NCBI GenBank assembly: GCA_013178375.1
Contig: JABLXQ010000020.1
Location: forward strand, 1 to 64,000
DNA: 64,000 bases
DNA from: Gammaproteobacteria bacterium
GTDB lineage: Bacteria; Pseudomonadota; Gammaproteobacteria; Pseudomonadales; Ketobacteraceae
Direction of reading: 5' to 3'
Positions 25,989 to 38,243 of this stretch are shown one piece after another; position 1 is the first letter of the stretch, and each line of letters opens with the position of its first letter. The position numbers and the translations under genes are program-made. The notes beneath the pieces are model-generated. The model saw only the letters and a program-made list of their open reading frames with translations. It was not told where the DNA came from and ran no database searches.

Positions 25989-26693
25989 ATGAGCGCTGAA
26001 GAAAAAACCGTCCGCTACCAGATCTTTTTCAAGGATTCTGAATTCATGTTCGACCACACCGTCGCGGTAGCTGACGACAAGTTCGAACATCCGGCCCCGG
26101 CGGGCGACATTCCCGAGTGGTGCAACCTGGCCTACAAGCAATGCCCGAATTGCCCGCTCAGTACCATCTGGCACAAGCACTGTCCGCTCGCGGTACGCCT
26201 GATTCCGTTCGTGAACCTGCCGGAATGCAATTCCTACGACGAAGTAAAAGTGGAAGTCACCATGGAAAACAAAACCGTGCTGGCAGACACTTCCGCGCAG
26301 GAAGCCTTCAGTTCCTTGCTGGGTCTGGTAATGGCCACCAGCGGCTGCCCGCACACCAGTTTCTTCAAACCCATGGCCTGGTACCACCAACCTTTCTCGA
26401 CCCCGGATGAAACCATGTACCGGGTCTGCACCACCTATCTGTTCTCCACCTTCCTGCACAAAAAAGGGCGCCACCTGAATATCTCGTTCGACATGCTGAA
26501 AAACGTTTACAAGAACATTCACATGATCAACGTGCACATCGCCTCGCGCATCCACAGTTACTCGAAAACGGATTCTGCCGTGAACGCCATCGTGTTGCTG
26601 GATCTGATCACCAAGGATCTGCCGATTGCCGTTGATGAAGATCTGAACGAGTTGAAAAAACTGTTCGAAAGCCACAAGCATCTGTTCGGATAA
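25989..26693 (+). CDS. DUF6901-like protein with a CPNCPL cysteine motif
   Basis: 234 residues, no signal peptide or membrane helix. The start at 25989 has AGGAG seven bases upstream; the frame stays open further upstream but that part looks noncoding. Marked features are CPNCPLSTIWHKHCPLAVRL (residues 47-66), with three Cys and two His, and later a CPHTSFFKPMAWYHQPF segment. I associate this pattern with the DUF6901 family, whose role is unknown. The Cys/His cluster may bind a metal; that is inference. It stands alone, first on the plus strand after the motility block. Confidence 0.7.
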   Translation: MSAEEKTVRYQIFFKDSEFMFDHTVAVADDKFEHPAPAGDIPEWCNLAYKQCPNCPLSTIWHKHCPLAVRLIPFVNLPECNSYDEVKVEVTMENKTVLADTSAQEAFSSLLGLVMATSGCPHTSFFKPMAWYHQPFSTPDETMYRVCTTYLFSTFLHKKGRHLNISFDMLKNVYKNIHMINVHIASRIHSYSKTDSAVNAIVLLDLITKDLPIAVDEDLNELKKLFESHKHLFG

Positions 26694-26931
26694 CCGTACC
26701 TCGCAGACTGCTCCGCTTCCCTTCTGACCCGTTCGCCGGTATCAGTCGCGATCACACATTCCGTAACATTCTCAAACGAGACAATAACGAAGACCAAGCT
26801 GACGGCTACAGCTCCTCCACGTAATATGCAAACACAAATTCAGAAGCGCCGGCTATAACGTTTACGGCGCAGGACGGGGCGCCCGCCCATTCGTCCAGGG
26901 GAAGCAGGATTCCATGAGGGGGAAGTGAGCA

Positions 26932-27405
26932 ATGAGCCAGTACTTTGTAAAAACCGACATCCAGGTGCGCTTCAATGATTTTGACGTACTGGGTCATCTG
27001 AACAACGCCACCTACAGCACCTACATCGAACTGGCCCGCGTACATTTCTTTCAGGAAGTGCTCGGCATGGACCTGACCCAGATCACCGGCGTGGTTTCCA
27101 ATTTCAATATTGATTTCAAACGTCCCATCAAGTACGGCACACCGATCGCCGTGCTGAGCCGCGCCGAAACCGAGTGCGGCCGCTTCGTCAACATGACCTT
27201 TCTGTTTGCCAACGCCAATGACGTGAACAAGGTCTATGCCCAGGCCACCCAGCGCATGGTGGCGGTGGACCCCCAAACCTCACAATTGAGCAACCTGCCC
27301 AAGCGCATTCAGCGCGACATGGAATTGCTGATGAGCGGGGAACAGTCGCATCCGGCGGCGGTAATGCTGGGAAGCGCGGAAGCAAACCTGGGGAAAGTGG
27401 GCTGA
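26932..27405 (+). CDS. Hotdog-fold acyl-CoA thioesterase (4HBT family)
   Basis: 157 residues. The catalytic segment of the 4-hydroxybenzoyl-CoA thioesterase family is near the N-terminus: FNDFDVLGHLNNATYSTYIE, with the active Asp and the GHxNN helix cap. VVSNFNIDFKRPIKYGTPI continues the fold. It hydrolyses an acyl-CoA to free acid and CoA; the substrate cannot be told. The 238-base gap upstream holds nothing I can name. Confidence 0.88.
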   Translation: MSQYFVKTDIQVRFNDFDVLGHLNNATYSTYIELARVHFFQEVLGMDLTQITGVVSNFNIDFKRPIKYGTPIAVLSRAETECGRFVNMTFLFANANDVNKVYAQATQRMVAVDPQTSQLSNLPKRIQRDMELLMSGEQSHPAAVMLGSAEANLGKVG

Positions 27406-27637
27406 ACCAACCACCTGCCTGCAACTGAAATCGACCAACACCTGAATGCTGCGGTGTGAAGGGTGGCCTCGCCTTCCACACTGAAGCATTTTTTCATGCA
27501 ACGACTGATATTCCTCCGGCGCAATCTTGCCCGGGGTCAATGCCGCGCTTTATTCATCCCGCTAGAATCCCCGCCCCATTTGTCCTGTAAACAAATGAAA
27601 GCTGTCCTGCAAACAGATAATTTTGTGAAGGTGTGTA

Positions 27638-28966
27638 ATGAAACCCGAACTGCTCTCCCCGGCAGGGACCATCAAGAGCATGGAATACGCATTCGCCTAC
27701 GGCGCCGACGCCATCTATGCGGGCCAGCCCCGCTACAGCCTGCGCGTGCGCAACAACGAATTCAACCGGGAAGAAAACCTGCAAAAGGCCATCGACATGG
27801 CCCATGCCCGCGGCAAGCAGTTTTATCTCGCCACCAACCTGGCCCCCCACAACGACAAGATCCGCTCCTTCGTGCGTGACATGGAACCCGTGATCGCAAT
27901 GGGGCCGGACGCACTGATCATGTCCGATCCCGGCCTGATCATGCTGGTGCGGGAACACTGGCCGAACCAGACCGTGCATCTTTCCGTACAGGCCAATGCA
28001 GTGAACTGGGCCACCGTGAAATTCTGGCAGCAGCAGGGCATCAAGCGCGTGATCCTATCGCGGGAATTGTCGCTGGATGAAATCGAGGAAATCCGGCAGC
28101 GCGTGCCCGAAATGGAACTGGAAACCTTCGTCCATGGCGCGCTCTGCATTGCCTATTCCGGCCGCTGCCTGCTGTCGGGCTACATGACGCACCGGGATTC
28201 CAACCAGGGCGCCTGCACCAATTCCTGCCGCTGGAAATACGACGCCCACGAAGCGGTGGAAACAGCGGAAGGCGATATCGTGGCAACCAGTCCTGCCGTG
28301 CAGACGTTCACGCCACAGCAGCAGGTGGACGATATCCAGAACAGGATCTTCCTGCTGCAGGAAGAAAACCGTCCCGGGGAATACATGCCGGCGTACGAGG
28401 ATGAACACGGCACCTACATCATGAATTCGAAAGATCTGCGCGCAGTGCAGCACGTAAAACGGCTGGCGGAGATCGGCGTGCATTCACTGAAAATCGAGGG
28501 CCGCACCAAATCACATTTTTACGTTGGACGCACTGCGCAGATTTACCGGCAGGCCATCGACGACGCAGCGGCAGGCCGGGATTTTGACTGGAAGATGATG
28601 GATGCGCTGGAAGGTCTGGCCCACCGGGGTTACACCGAGGGCTTTTATCGCCGCCATCTGCCGGCGGAATTCCAGAATTACGAGCAGAACACATCCAGCT
28701 CGGGCACCCAGCAGTTTGTGGGTGAAATCATGGACTATGATCGCCAGCGCGGGTTGTTGTCAGTGAACGTGAAGAACCGTTTTGCAGTGGGTGACGTGCT
28801 GGAACTGATGACACCGCAGGGCAATGCCACCTTTACGCTGGATTATCTGGAATCGCTGCAGGGTGACACGCTGGCAGTGGCACCGGGCGACGGCTGGCAG
28901 GTGCGGATACCGGCACCTGCCGACATCAATCCGGAATTCGCGCTGCTGATGCGCTGTGACCGCTGA
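27638..28966 (+). CDS. trhP: tRNA hydroxylation protein TrhP/YegQ (peptidase U32 family)
   Basis: 442 residues, usual length for YegQ-type U32 proteins. MKPELLSPAGTIKSMEYAFA, YGADAIYAGQPRYSLRVRNN and the U32 signature around FVHGALCIAYSGRCLLSGYM are clear, with the Cys-rich NQGACTNSCRWKYD region that probably holds an iron-sulfur cluster. In E. coli TrhP makes the prephenate-dependent 5-hydroxyuridine at tRNA wobble position 34. It is not a peptidase despite the family name. Convergent with the SUMF1-like gene, 18 bp apart. Confidence 0.92.
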   Translation: MKPELLSPAGTIKSMEYAFAYGADAIYAGQPRYSLRVRNNEFNREENLQKAIDMAHARGKQFYLATNLAPHNDKIRSFVRDMEPVIAMGPDALIMSDPGLIMLVREHWPNQTVHLSVQANAVNWATVKFWQQQGIKRVILSRELSLDEIEEIRQRVPEMELETFVHGALCIAYSGRCLLSGYMTHRDSNQGACTNSCRWKYDAHEAVETAEGDIVATSPAVQTFTPQQQVDDIQNRIFLLQEENRPGEYMPAYEDEHGTYIMNSKDLRAVQHVKRLAEIGVHSLKIEGRTKSHFYVGRTAQIYRQAIDDAAAGRDFDWKMMDALEGLAHRGYTEGFYRRHLPAEFQNYEQNTSSSGTQQFVGEIMDYDRQRGLLSVNVKNRFAVGDVLELMTPQGNATFTLDYLESLQGDTLAVAPGDGWQVRIPAPADINPEFALLMRCDR

Positions 28967-28984
28967 TTTTTCCATAGTGCGTTT

Positions 28985-29791
28985 TTATTGCGCCAGTTCC
29001 CGCACCAGCCGGAATCCCCTCAGACTGTCAGCCGGCGCAGCGCGGGAATTCCGATACGCAGCATTGCAGTTACGCATGTCCGTCAGGGCGGAGCCGCCGA
29101 CGGTAATGAAGCCTCCGCCCTGCTGCACCCATTCCTCCGCATTGCCGAACAGATTGAGCAGGCCCAGGCTGTTGGCGTAACCCTCATCCGCAGGGCGCAA
29201 GCGCTGGCCCCGCAACACCCGCCCGCCGGATACCAGCCGGCAGTTGTGATCCGTCATGCCACTGTCGTCCCGTGCAACCGCCAGCCATTCGTCCAAACGT
29301 GGCAGACGGTAATGCGAGCCACTGCGGGTAGTCAGCCAGTCGGCATAGCGCTGAATCTGCTCCACGGGCAGGTTCACCACCGGCAATGCCGGCTGCGTCG
29401 GCGGCTGACACAGCCGGGTCTGATTGCAAAAGGCGCTGATGTCGTTACCGCTGATTTCACTGCGGGTCATCGCAAACGGGGCCACGCCGCCCACCTTGAC
29501 CACCACCAGTTCCGGCCCGTTACCGCCGCCATCGAGCCCGTCGCGACAGCGGGAACCACGCTGCTTGCCCAGATTGGCCAGCCGCAACGGACAGGCATCG
29601 ACCCGACCGCTCGATGCCTGGGCGATCTGATTGAGGTCGGATTGAGGAAAGACATTGACACTCAAGGCGGCCGACAGGAACAGCCCTGCCATGACTGCAA
29701 ATTTCCGCAGGCGACGGCGCACCAGAAGAACCGGCGCCACTGCAGGACCCGGCGCTACTGTACTGCCAACCGTCCGCCCGTCATCGTTCAT
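28985..29791 (-). CDS. SUMF1/formylglycine-generating-like domain protein of a T6SS-type regulatory trio
   Basis: 268 residues: a short cytoplasmic N-terminus, one membrane helix (about 30-52) and a periplasmic SUMF1-like domain (PVVNLPVEQIQRYADWLTTR, YRLPRLDEWLAVAR, NLFGNAEEWVQQGGG, SLRGFRLVREL). The paired active-site cysteines of true formylglycine enzymes are not evident, so this is probably a structural or sensing version, as in T6SS-linked kinases and TagV-like proteins. Its ATG overlaps the stop of the PP2C gene (ATGA), so the two are translationally coupled. Confidence 0.75.
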   Translation of the reverse strand: MNDDGRTVGSTVAPGPAVAPVLLVRRRLRKFAVMAGLFLSAALSVNVFPQSDLNQIAQASSGRVDACPLRLANLGKQRGSRCRDGLDGGGNGPELVVVKVGGVAPFAMTRSEISGNDISAFCNQTRLCQPPTQPALPVVNLPVEQIQRYADWLTTRSGSHYRLPRLDEWLAVARDDSGMTDHNCRLVSGGRVLRGQRLRPADEGYANSLGLLNLFGNAEEWVQQGGGFITVGGSALTDMRNCNAAYRNSRAAPADSLRGFRLVRELAQ

Positions 29792-30543
29792 GCCGCATAC
29801 ACTTCGATCAGGTTAACTGTGACATTGTCACGGGCACCACGGTCCAGCGCCTGTTCAATGAGTTGATTCACCTTGTGCTCGCAACTGAATGGCTGCGCCA
29901 GCACCCCCAGGATCGTATCAGCATCCAGCTCGCAATACAGTCCGTCGCTGCACAGCAACAACAGGTCGTCCGGCTGGAGCGAAAACAGGATCTGATCCAG
30001 CTCCAGCACAATGTCCGCCCCCACCGCGCGGGTTATGACGTGGCGACGGGGATGCTGGCCCGCCTCGTGGGCCTCGATCAGGCGCTGGTCCAGCAGCTCC
30101 TGCACCAGGCTGTGATCGCGACTCATCTGATACAGGCCGCCGGCGCGATACAGATAAAGCCGGCTGTCACCGGCCCACAGGCAGGCACATTCAGCACCGG
30201 CAATGGCCAGCGCCACCACCGTGCTGCCACAGGTTCCGCCCGTCTGCGCGAGAATGTAATCACCGCACAGCGCAACATTGACCTTCTCGATGGCCGTCCG
30301 CAGCAGCTCTACCGATGCCGTCAGGCTGGGGCCTGCTTCCAGCAATGCCAGCGCCTCCACCAGCATGCGGGCGGCAAGATCGCCGGCCGCATGGCCTCCC
30401 ATGCCATCGGCCACGCACCAGATGCCCTGCTGAGGATTGGCGAAATAGGCGTCCTCATTGTAGCGGCGGACGCAGCCGGCATGACTGGCGGCGGCAGACG
30501 TCCACACCAGCCCGTCTCCATCCGGCCTGAAAGCTTTGCTCAT
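29788..30543 (-). CDS. PP2C-type Ser/Thr phosphatase (PppA-like)
   Basis: 251 residues, one PP2C domain: RRYNEDAYF (first metal Asp), WCVADGMGGHAAGDLAARML (metal-binding DGMGGH) and the terminal DNVTVNLIEVY (last metal Asp). No membrane segment. In type VI secretion, PppA reverses phosphorylation of an FHA protein by PpkA; the FHA protein TagH is the adjacent upstream gene. No kinase is in this window. Confidence 0.9.
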   Translation of the reverse strand: MSKAFRPDGDGLVWTSAAASHAGCVRRYNEDAYFANPQQGIWCVADGMGGHAAGDLAARMLVEALALLEAGPSLTASVELLRTAIEKVNVALCGDYILAQTGGTCGSTVVALAIAGAECACLWAGDSRLYLYRAGGLYQMSRDHSLVQELLDQRLIEAHEAGQHPRRHVITRAVGADIVLELDQILFSLQPDDLLLLCSDGLYCELDADTILGVLAQPFSCEHKVNQLIEQALDRGARDNVTVNLIEVYAA

Positions 30544-30765
30544 ATTTACCCTCCCCGGGTGTTGACCCTGGCACAGGCCGTCAATGGCCTTTGAGTGCCA
30601 GGAATGAATTGCAGATGGGATGGCGTGACGCCTATCAGAAATACAGCTTGATCAGAGAGACAGAACTGCCACAACGGAATTGGCAATTGCCCGGAAAAAT
30701 CGTGGAGACCAGATCGCATCAACGTACAGGTGTAGACATTGCTTCACCACAAGACACCCCCGTCC

Positions 30766-31995
30766 TCAGCTTTTTTTCCTGGCCGATTTTTTCAGCTGGT
30801 TGATCTGCTGGTCATAGGCGCGGGCGAAGGGATCGGCAAACAGGCTGTCGAACAGATTTTCCTCGGCCTGAAAATCCCGGTGCAGCTCACGATAGGCATT
30901 CCAGCAACGGGCACCCTTGCTGCTCAAGGTCGGGCCGCGCCGCTGCTGCTCGAATCGACGCTCCAACTCCGCTGGCGACAGCTCCAGCAAAAGTTCCTGC
31001 AGCGCACCCTGCATGCCCGCCATCATCGCCGACTGGTGCTGCTGGAAATCAGCAAAACATTCCTGCACCCCGGCTTCCAGCGACAGAAAGGAACCCGGGT
31101 CTTCCACCAGCAGATGCTTCAGCACCTGATCTGCATTGGCAGCAAACTTCACGGGATTGTTGTCGTGGGAATTGACCAGTGTCATGTCCAGGTGGAATTC
31201 GTTTTTCAGGATGGCGCGGGCGTGGGCATTTTCCACCAGCCCCTGCATGCACTGCCGCAACAGGGCGCCGGCACGGTGCAGCACTTCATCGGCGCCGGCT
31301 TGCCGTATTGCATCCACCGGCAGACCTGCCCCAGCGGCAAAAGCCACCAGGGCACCGTCCATCGCGGGCGGTTGCTCGGTTACTGCCGGGCTGATGACTG
31401 TGGGCTGCACCGGCGCTGGAGCCGGTTCTGGTTCTGGCCCCGCCACGGGTCTGAGCGACGGCTTTGACCCACTGCCGGCACGGGCGCCGGGCACGGGCAT
31501 TTGAGCAACAGGAATTTGAGCAACAGGAACCTGATGAACAGGAATCTGCGGCTTGGCCGCTACCGGCTGCAAATGCGGCGTGATACGCGGCCGCGACGCC
31601 AGTCCCGGTTCCGACCCATCGCCGTCCAACACCAGCTGGGGCGAGTGCGGCTGCGGCGGACGCGGCTGGCTGTATTCCATCAACACCCGCACCCGAAGCT
31701 GGATTTCACCCATCAGCAGGCGATCCTCGTCATGCAGCGGCATGGCCACATTGCGCGTCAACGGCTTGGGGCCGTTCAGGTAGATACCGTTGGTGCTGAT
31801 GTCGGTAATGTAAAACTGGCCTGCCTCGTAGGAAACGATGGCATGACGCCCCGACAGGTGACGGGTCTGATCCGGTATGACCCAATCGCACTCCGCTGAG
31901 CGGCCAATCACACCACCGCTGGTAAAAAAGTGGTGGCTGGCGTTTTCACCCATCAGATTCCGTTCGGGACTGACCACTTCCAACACCAGTTCCAT
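30766..31995 (-). CDS. tagH: Type VI secretion-associated FHA domain protein TagH
   Basis: 409 residues. The FHA domain is N-terminal (about 25-95: GVIGRSAECDWVIPD, GRHAIVSYEAGQFYITDIST, NGIYLNG), then a Pro/Val/Gln-rich linker with tandem repeats (about 140-205), and a C-terminal TagH/ImpI-type helical domain (LRQCMQGLVENAHARAILKN, ELSPAELERRFEQQ, YRELHRDFQAEENLFDSLFA). TagH binds phosphothreonine and triggers T6SS assembly. No T6SS structural gene is in the window. Downstream, a 222-base gap without a recognisable element separates it from the PP2C gene. Confidence 0.88.
   Translation of the reverse strand: MELVLEVVSPERNLMGENASHHFFTSGGVIGRSAECDWVIPDQTRHLSGRHAIVSYEAGQFYITDISTNGIYLNGPKPLTRNVAMPLHDEDRLLMGEIQLRVRVLMEYSQPRPPQPHSPQLVLDGDGSEPGLASRPRITPHLQPVAAKPQIPVHQVPVAQIPVAQMPVPGARAGSGSKPSLRPVAGPEPEPAPAPVQPTVISPAVTEQPPAMDGALVAFAAGAGLPVDAIRQAGADEVLHRAGALLRQCMQGLVENAHARAILKNEFHLDMTLVNSHDNNPVKFAANADQVLKHLLVEDPGSFLSLEAGVQECFADFQQHQSAMMAGMQGALQELLLELSPAELERRFEQQRRGPTLSSKGARCWNAYRELHRDFQAEENLFDSLFADPFARAYDQQINQLKKSARKKS
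31501..31545 (-). repeat. Three 15-bp tandem repeats in tagH (VAQIP-type peptide repeats)
   Basis: Plus-strand units TTGAGCAACAGGAAT, TTGAGCAACAGGAAC and CTGATGAACAGGAAT are consecutive. They encode repeated PVAQI/PVHQV pentapeptides in the linker between the FHA and TagH domains. The exact 15-bp period means unit gain or loss keeps the frame. Confidence 0.9.
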
Positions 31996-32171
31996 CGACT
32001 GACTTTCCTTTGATTGCGGGTAGAGACCTGGACGTTGCCATCGCCGGGTTCCGGCGCCTGGCTGATTACAGATTAAGCATTGTGCCCCGTCTGTGGCGCC
32101 TCAGGCAAAGTAAAAATCACCGCCTTTTTCAGGACAAAACCGTCAATCCGATCCTCTCCATGCCCCCCACC

Positions 32172-33149
32172 CTACAACCACCCCGCTTTCTTGAACCGCA
32201 ACCACAACACCAGATTGATCACCACCATCAATGCCAGTATCAGGGGGTACCCCCACTTCCACTCCAGCTCGGGCATGTGCTGGAAATTCATGCCATAGAT
32301 TCCCGCAATCAGCGTCGAAATGGCGAACAGGGCGGCGTAGGAGCCCAGCCGTTTCATCACCTCGCTTTCCGCCAGGGTAATCATGCCCAGATTGACCTGG
32401 ATGGCGGTGGTCACCATGTCGCGACGACCCTCGATGGCCCTGTCGATGCGCTCAAGGTGGTCGTACACATCGCGGAAATAATCCTGCATGCCGTGGCAGA
32501 TGGCAGGCACCCGCCCGCCAAACAGGCGGCTGACGGCTTCCAGTGTGGGCTCGGTGGCATGCTGCAGAATCAGAAGGCGCCGCTTGAGGGAATACAGCTC
32601 CTCGATGATGCGGCGGGCAGAGCTGGCATCATCGCGTTCGAAAATCATCGACTCCAGCACCTCCAGTTCGGCTTCCAGCGCGTGCAGTACCGGAAAATAA
32701 CGGTCCACCACCGTATCCATCAGGGCATAGAGCACGAAGGCGGAGCCATGCTTGAGCAGTTCCGGCTCGCGCTCGCACAGGTCGCGCACGTTCTGGAATC
32801 CCTGCCGGGTGCGGTGCCGTACCGACAGCACATAATTGGGGCCGACGAATATGTGCAGCTCGCCGATTTCCAGCTCGCCGTCCTTCCACATTTCCATGGT
32901 GTGCAACACCACGAACAGGCAATCACTGAACTCTTCGATCTTGGGTCGCTGATGGCCCTTGTGCGCGTCTTCCACCGCCAGTTCGTGCAGAACGAACTCT
33001 CCCTGCAGCTGCTTCAGCTCATCAGGCTCGCAATCCTTGTAAGCCACCCAGACAAAGCATTCGTCTTTTGCCAGATAGTCGCTGATGCTCTCCACCGGTA
33101 TATCCGCCAGCTTGCGACCGTCCTGGTAAGCCACACAATTGACCAGCAT
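32172..33149 (-). CDS. corA: CorA-type magnesium/divalent cation channel
   Basis: 325 residues: large cytoplasmic N-terminal domain, a long helix, and two membrane helices at the C-terminus with the selectivity signature GMN in [20 protein letters not shown]. The second helix ends with a basic tail (RFKKAGWL). A homopentameric channel for Mg2+ (or Co2+/Ni2+; some family members export zinc). Divergent from the MASE1 kinase, with about 130 bases between starts. Confidence 0.92.
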   Translation of the reverse strand: MLVNCVAYQDGRKLADIPVESISDYLAKDECFVWVAYKDCEPDELKQLQGEFVLHELAVEDAHKGHQRPKIEEFSDCLFVVLHTMEMWKDGELEIGELHIFVGPNYVLSVRHRTRQGFQNVRDLCEREPELLKHGSAFVLYALMDTVVDRYFPVLHALEAELEVLESMIFERDDASSARRIIEELYSLKRRLLILQHATEPTLEAVSRLFGGRVPAICHGMQDYFRDVYDHLERIDRAIEGRRDMVTTAIQVNLGMITLAESEVMKRLGSYAALFAISTLIAGIYGMNFQHMPELEWKWGYPLILALMVVINLVLWLRFKKAGWL

Positions 33150-33279
33150 CGTAATCTTCTCCTGTCGTGAAGCTGTAGGGGCGAAAGTCTGCAGCAGAAT
33201 GCCGGGGCATGCAATCCGCGGCGGGCCAGACTATTTGAGTCGATTCAGGGGTTTACTCCCTTTTCCGGCGCAGGCTGCT

Positions 33280-35661
<2,382 letters not shown>

Positions 35662-37224
35662 CGTCAGGAAATCTTCACCCTGGCGGATCTTCGCCGCTTC
35701 GATCGCCACAACCGCTTCATTTTCCGTCAACGCTTCCTGTTGCAGCGCCTGCTGCTCCATCACCGTGACGTCCGCTTCCGAAGGATCCAGGCCGCTGCTC
35801 TGGCGGGCCTGAATGCGTCGCACCAGTTCAGCATGATCCGCGGCACAAATCAGAATCGCTGCCCGCACGCCCCGCTGTTGCGCCAGCGCAAGAAACGGCT
35901 GGCGGTGGGCGCGCTTGAGGAAGGTGGCATCCACGATGACGGGAAAGCCGGCGGCCAGTACCGTGCCGGCATCCTGCAGTATCTGGTCGAAGGTGCGGCG
36001 GGAAATGGATTCGGTGTAGATGCCGCCGGATACGTCCGTGCTCGGCTGCAATGGTTGCAGGCCGCACAGGCGTTTGCGGGTGACATCGGAACGCAACTGG
36101 ATCGCCCCGCTCTGCTCTGCCACCTGGCGCGCGATGGTGCTTTTGCCGCTGCCGGAAATGCCGGTGGTGATCGCCAGAAACACCGGGCGCGGTGGCCGTG
36201 TGGCAACGCAATAATCCAGATAACCGGCAAATTCCTGTTCCAGCGCGGCGGCCTGCTCCGCTGCGAGGCCACTTTGCTGACGCCGCAGAATGCTTACCTT
36301 GGCCCGCACCAGGGCGCGGTACACCCGATAGAAATCCAACAGCGCCAGCAATCCGTAATCGGCATTGAATTCCAGATAGGCATTGAGAATGCGGTTGGCC
36401 TGGGCACGAAACCCCCTGAATTCCAGATCCATCAGCAGAAAGGCCAGATCGCTGGCAGTGTCGATCCAGCGCAGTTCCGGATTGAATTCGATGCAGTCGA
36501 ACGGCAACCACTGCTGGTCGATCCAGGCGATATTGCCGGCGTGCAGATCGCCGTGCAGTTCACGCACGCAGCCCTGTTGCCGACGTCGGGTGAAAAGATC
36601 GCGCAACACCTGCGCCTGTTCCAGCGACCAGCGTTTGATTTCGTCCAGCTGCGCGCGCAAGCGTTCATCTTTTAGCAGTGGTTCAATCTGGCGGAAATTT
36701 TCCAGCACCGGCGCCAGCACGGCATCGGCAGTGCCCCAGGGCGATTCCGCCGTGGCCACCGCCGCGTCGGCATGAAATTGCGCCAGCCGGTAACCCAGCG
36801 CCAGCAGGGATTGCGGTGTCACGGATGCTGGCTGCGCAAGCCAGTCCGCCAGCGTGGCATCTGCATCGAACTGGCGCATTTTTACTGCGTAGTCCACCAC
36901 ATCGCCGTCACCGTGCAGAAACAGTTGACCGTCGCGGGACACCACCGCTACCACGTCCAGATAGATGCCAGGACAGGTGCGCCGGTTGAGGCGGATTTCC
37001 TCGTGGCAGCAATGCCGGCGTTTCTCCAGCGTGGAAAAATCCAGAAAGCCGAAATTCACCGGCTTCTTGATCTTGTAGACGAAATCGCCGGTAAGCAGCA
37101 CCCGGGAAATATGGGTTTCACGCACCTGCAGTGCAGAAACGGGATGCGGAAAGGCATCGCTGCGCAGCAGGGATTGGAAAGCGGACTGGTCCATGGCATG
37201 TCGTCCGTGAGCAGAAAAGTGCGT

Positions 37225-38133
37225 TCAGTTGCGGTGAGTGGCGCCCGGCATGTGAGGGTCCTGGTGAATCAACACATCGGCGTTGGGAAATTCCCGCAGG
37301 ATGTCCGACTCCACCTGATCGCAGATGCGGTGCGCGCGGGCCAATGGCATGTTGCCGTCCAGCTCTACGTGCATCTGCACGATTTTCACATGGCCGGACT
37401 GGCGGGTGCGCAGGCCATGCACGCCCAGCACCTCGTCCCGCTGGAGCGCGATCGCTTCGATGCGGTGCAGTTCTTCCTCCGGCAATTCCCGGTCCAGCAG
37501 CAGCTGGATCGATTCGTTCCAGATCTGCACGGCGGTGTAAAAAATATAGAGTGAAATTGCAATGGCCAGCACCGGGTCTGCCTGCGGCCAGCCGACCCAC
37601 GACAACAGCAGCGCGACGATGATGCCGGCATTGGTCAGCAGATCCGACAGATAATGCAGCGAATCCGCCTTGATGGCGGGGGAATGGGTCTTTGCGATCA
37701 CATAACGCTGGTACATCACCAGCACGAACGTGAGCACAATCGACACCAGCATGACCGCCACCGCCACATCCAGCTGCTCCAGCGGTTGCGGGTTCAACAT
37801 GCGGTCAATTGCCCGCGCCAGCAGAAAAACCGCCGAGCCCATGATGAACAGCGCCTGCCCCAGCCCTGCCAGCGACTCGGCCTTGCCGTGACCAAACCGG
37901 TGTTCCGCATCCGCCGGTTGCAGCGCATACCGCACGGCGATGAAATTGAGCAGCGAGGCGAGCGCATCGAGCGCGGAATCGGTCAGTGAAGCCAGCAGGC
38001 TGACGGAATCGGAAATCCACCAGGCATAAGCCTTGATGGACATGAGCAGGACGGCGACCAGCACGGAGGCGGAGGCGGCCAGATGCAGCAGGCGCACATG
38101 AGTTTGGCAGGAAAGATCGGCTTCAGTCGTCAT
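37225..38133 (-). CDS. fieF: Cation diffusion facilitator FieF (YiiP)
   Basis: 302 residues, six predicted membrane helices and a C-terminal cytoplasmic ferredoxin-like domain. The metal-site helix TDSALDALASLLNFIAVRYA and the FieF-type RYALQPADAEHRFGHGKAES segment are present. SLHYLSDLLTNAGIIVALLL carries the His/Asp of the second half-site. It exports Zn2+, Fe2+ or Cd2+ in exchange for protons. 30 bp downstream of the MEMO-divergent region boundary on the other side it borders the APH fusion; no operon partner is evident. Confidence 0.92.
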   Translation of the reverse strand: MTTEADLSCQTHVRLLHLAASASVLVAVLLMSIKAYAWWISDSVSLLASLTDSALDALASLLNFIAVRYALQPADAEHRFGHGKAESLAGLGQALFIMGSAVFLLARAIDRMLNPQPLEQLDVAVAVMLVSIVLTFVLVMYQRYVIAKTHSPAIKADSLHYLSDLLTNAGIIVALLLSWVGWPQADPVLAIAISLYIFYTAVQIWNESIQLLLDRELPEEELHRIEAIALQRDEVLGVHGLRTRQSGHVKIVQMHVELDGNMPLARAHRICDQVESDILREFPNADVLIHQDPHMPGATHRN

Positions 38134-38243
38134 AACCTGTCATTTTAACAGTATGTCATCACAACAAAACCCGTCAGACGATTGAATTTGCCAATGGCGC
38201 CCCCATTTTTCAGGCAAGGCAAATGAAAACGAGGTGCATTCCC

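Noticed and set aside
32010-33170. Plus-strand open frame (386 codons) opposite corA
   Set aside because: CorA on the minus strand has the GMN signature and membrane helices; the other frame has no features.
33139-33279. N-terminal extension of the MASE1 kinase frame
   Set aside because: It would overlap the corA start and lacks protein character; MASE1 begins soon after 33280.
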